In this document: in pieces, positions 34,231-34,360 of the stretch | How the letters are laid out: every line of letters starts with the position of its first letter | Position numbering within the stretch: the first letter of the stretch is position 1 | Assembly (NCBI GenBank): GCA_049999725.1 | Contig: JBNGIS010033885.1 | Location: 1 to 34,360, forward strand | Length of the DNA: 34,360 bases | Direction: 5' to 3' | From: Haplomitrium mnioides | Taxonomy: Eukaryota > Marchantiophyta > Haplomitriopsida > Calobryales | Notes under the pieces: model-generated | Databases searched by the model: none | What the model was told of the DNA's origin: nothing | The model's input: the letters and a program-made list of their open reading frames with translations, nothing else | Translations under genes and position numbers: made by a program

Positions 34231-34360
34231 GATTCCATGCGCGCATGGACTTTGAAGTCAGGGATGTAGGGACATCGAAGTCCTGAGGCGCAGAGACATC
34301 GAAGTCCTGAAGCGCAGGGCCATCGAAGTCCATGCGCGCATGGACTTCGATGTCCAAACG
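34231..34360. repeat. 24-bp minisatellite with 32-nt palindrome, intron of copy B
   Basis: Units GACATCGAAGTCCTGAAGCG plus CAGG recur at 34271, 34295 and 34319, with a diverged unit before and an inverted half after. Positions 34321-34352 are a perfect palindrome: CATCGAAGTCCATGCG followed by its exact reverse complement. A second CCATGCGCGCATGG core is at about 34234-34247. The array runs off the window. It lies just upstream of the conserved exon, in the same place as in copy A. Confidence 0.85.

Overview
The window is nuclear DNA of a land plant. Two host genes are broken by many canonical GT-AG introns, both encode plant-type proteins, and transposon remnants fill the rest. Long introns carrying a retroelement, and two gene families I associate with non-seed plants (ParB/DNA-methylase and DUF7869-like), suggest a fern, lycophyte or similar lineage. 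That assignment is inference. No rRNA, tRNA or CRISPR was seen.

Layout: (1) 1-4.4 kb is the 5' part of a decayed Ty1/Copia element on the minus strand: gag, zinc knuckle, protease and integrase start, running off the left edge. Its leader is unusually long and repeat-rich. (2) 5617-9196 (minus) is a complete 11-exon gene for a PHT5/VPT-type SPX-MFS vacuolar phosphate transporter of 698 aa. It has a probable 5'UTR intron and a P1BS-like palindrome next to a TATA-like box near 10.4 kb. (3) 10772-20608 (minus) is a complete 8-exon gene for the plant TMEM135-like membrane protein (558 aa). Its 6-kb fifth intron holds an internally deleted Copia element on the opposite strand and a 165-bp in-frame exon-like segment. 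(4) 21.2-26.6 kb is retroelement debris: LTR-like sequence, a chromovirus (Ty3/Gypsy) integrase plus chromodomain, and gag-like reading frames. (5) 26.8-34.4 kb holds two decayed copies of one intron-containing family on the minus strand. One copy shows a ParB-like segment and the other a DNA-methyltransferase half. Between them lies a decayed DUF7869-like gene on the plus strand. A minisatellite built on the palindromic core ATGCGCGCAT lies in the introns of this family and around it.

The phosphate transporter and the TMEM135-like gene are the only intact genes. They lie head-to-tail on the minus strand. I see no functional link between them beyond adjacency. The most unusual content is the ParB-like/DNA methylase family with its associated palindromic minisatellite.
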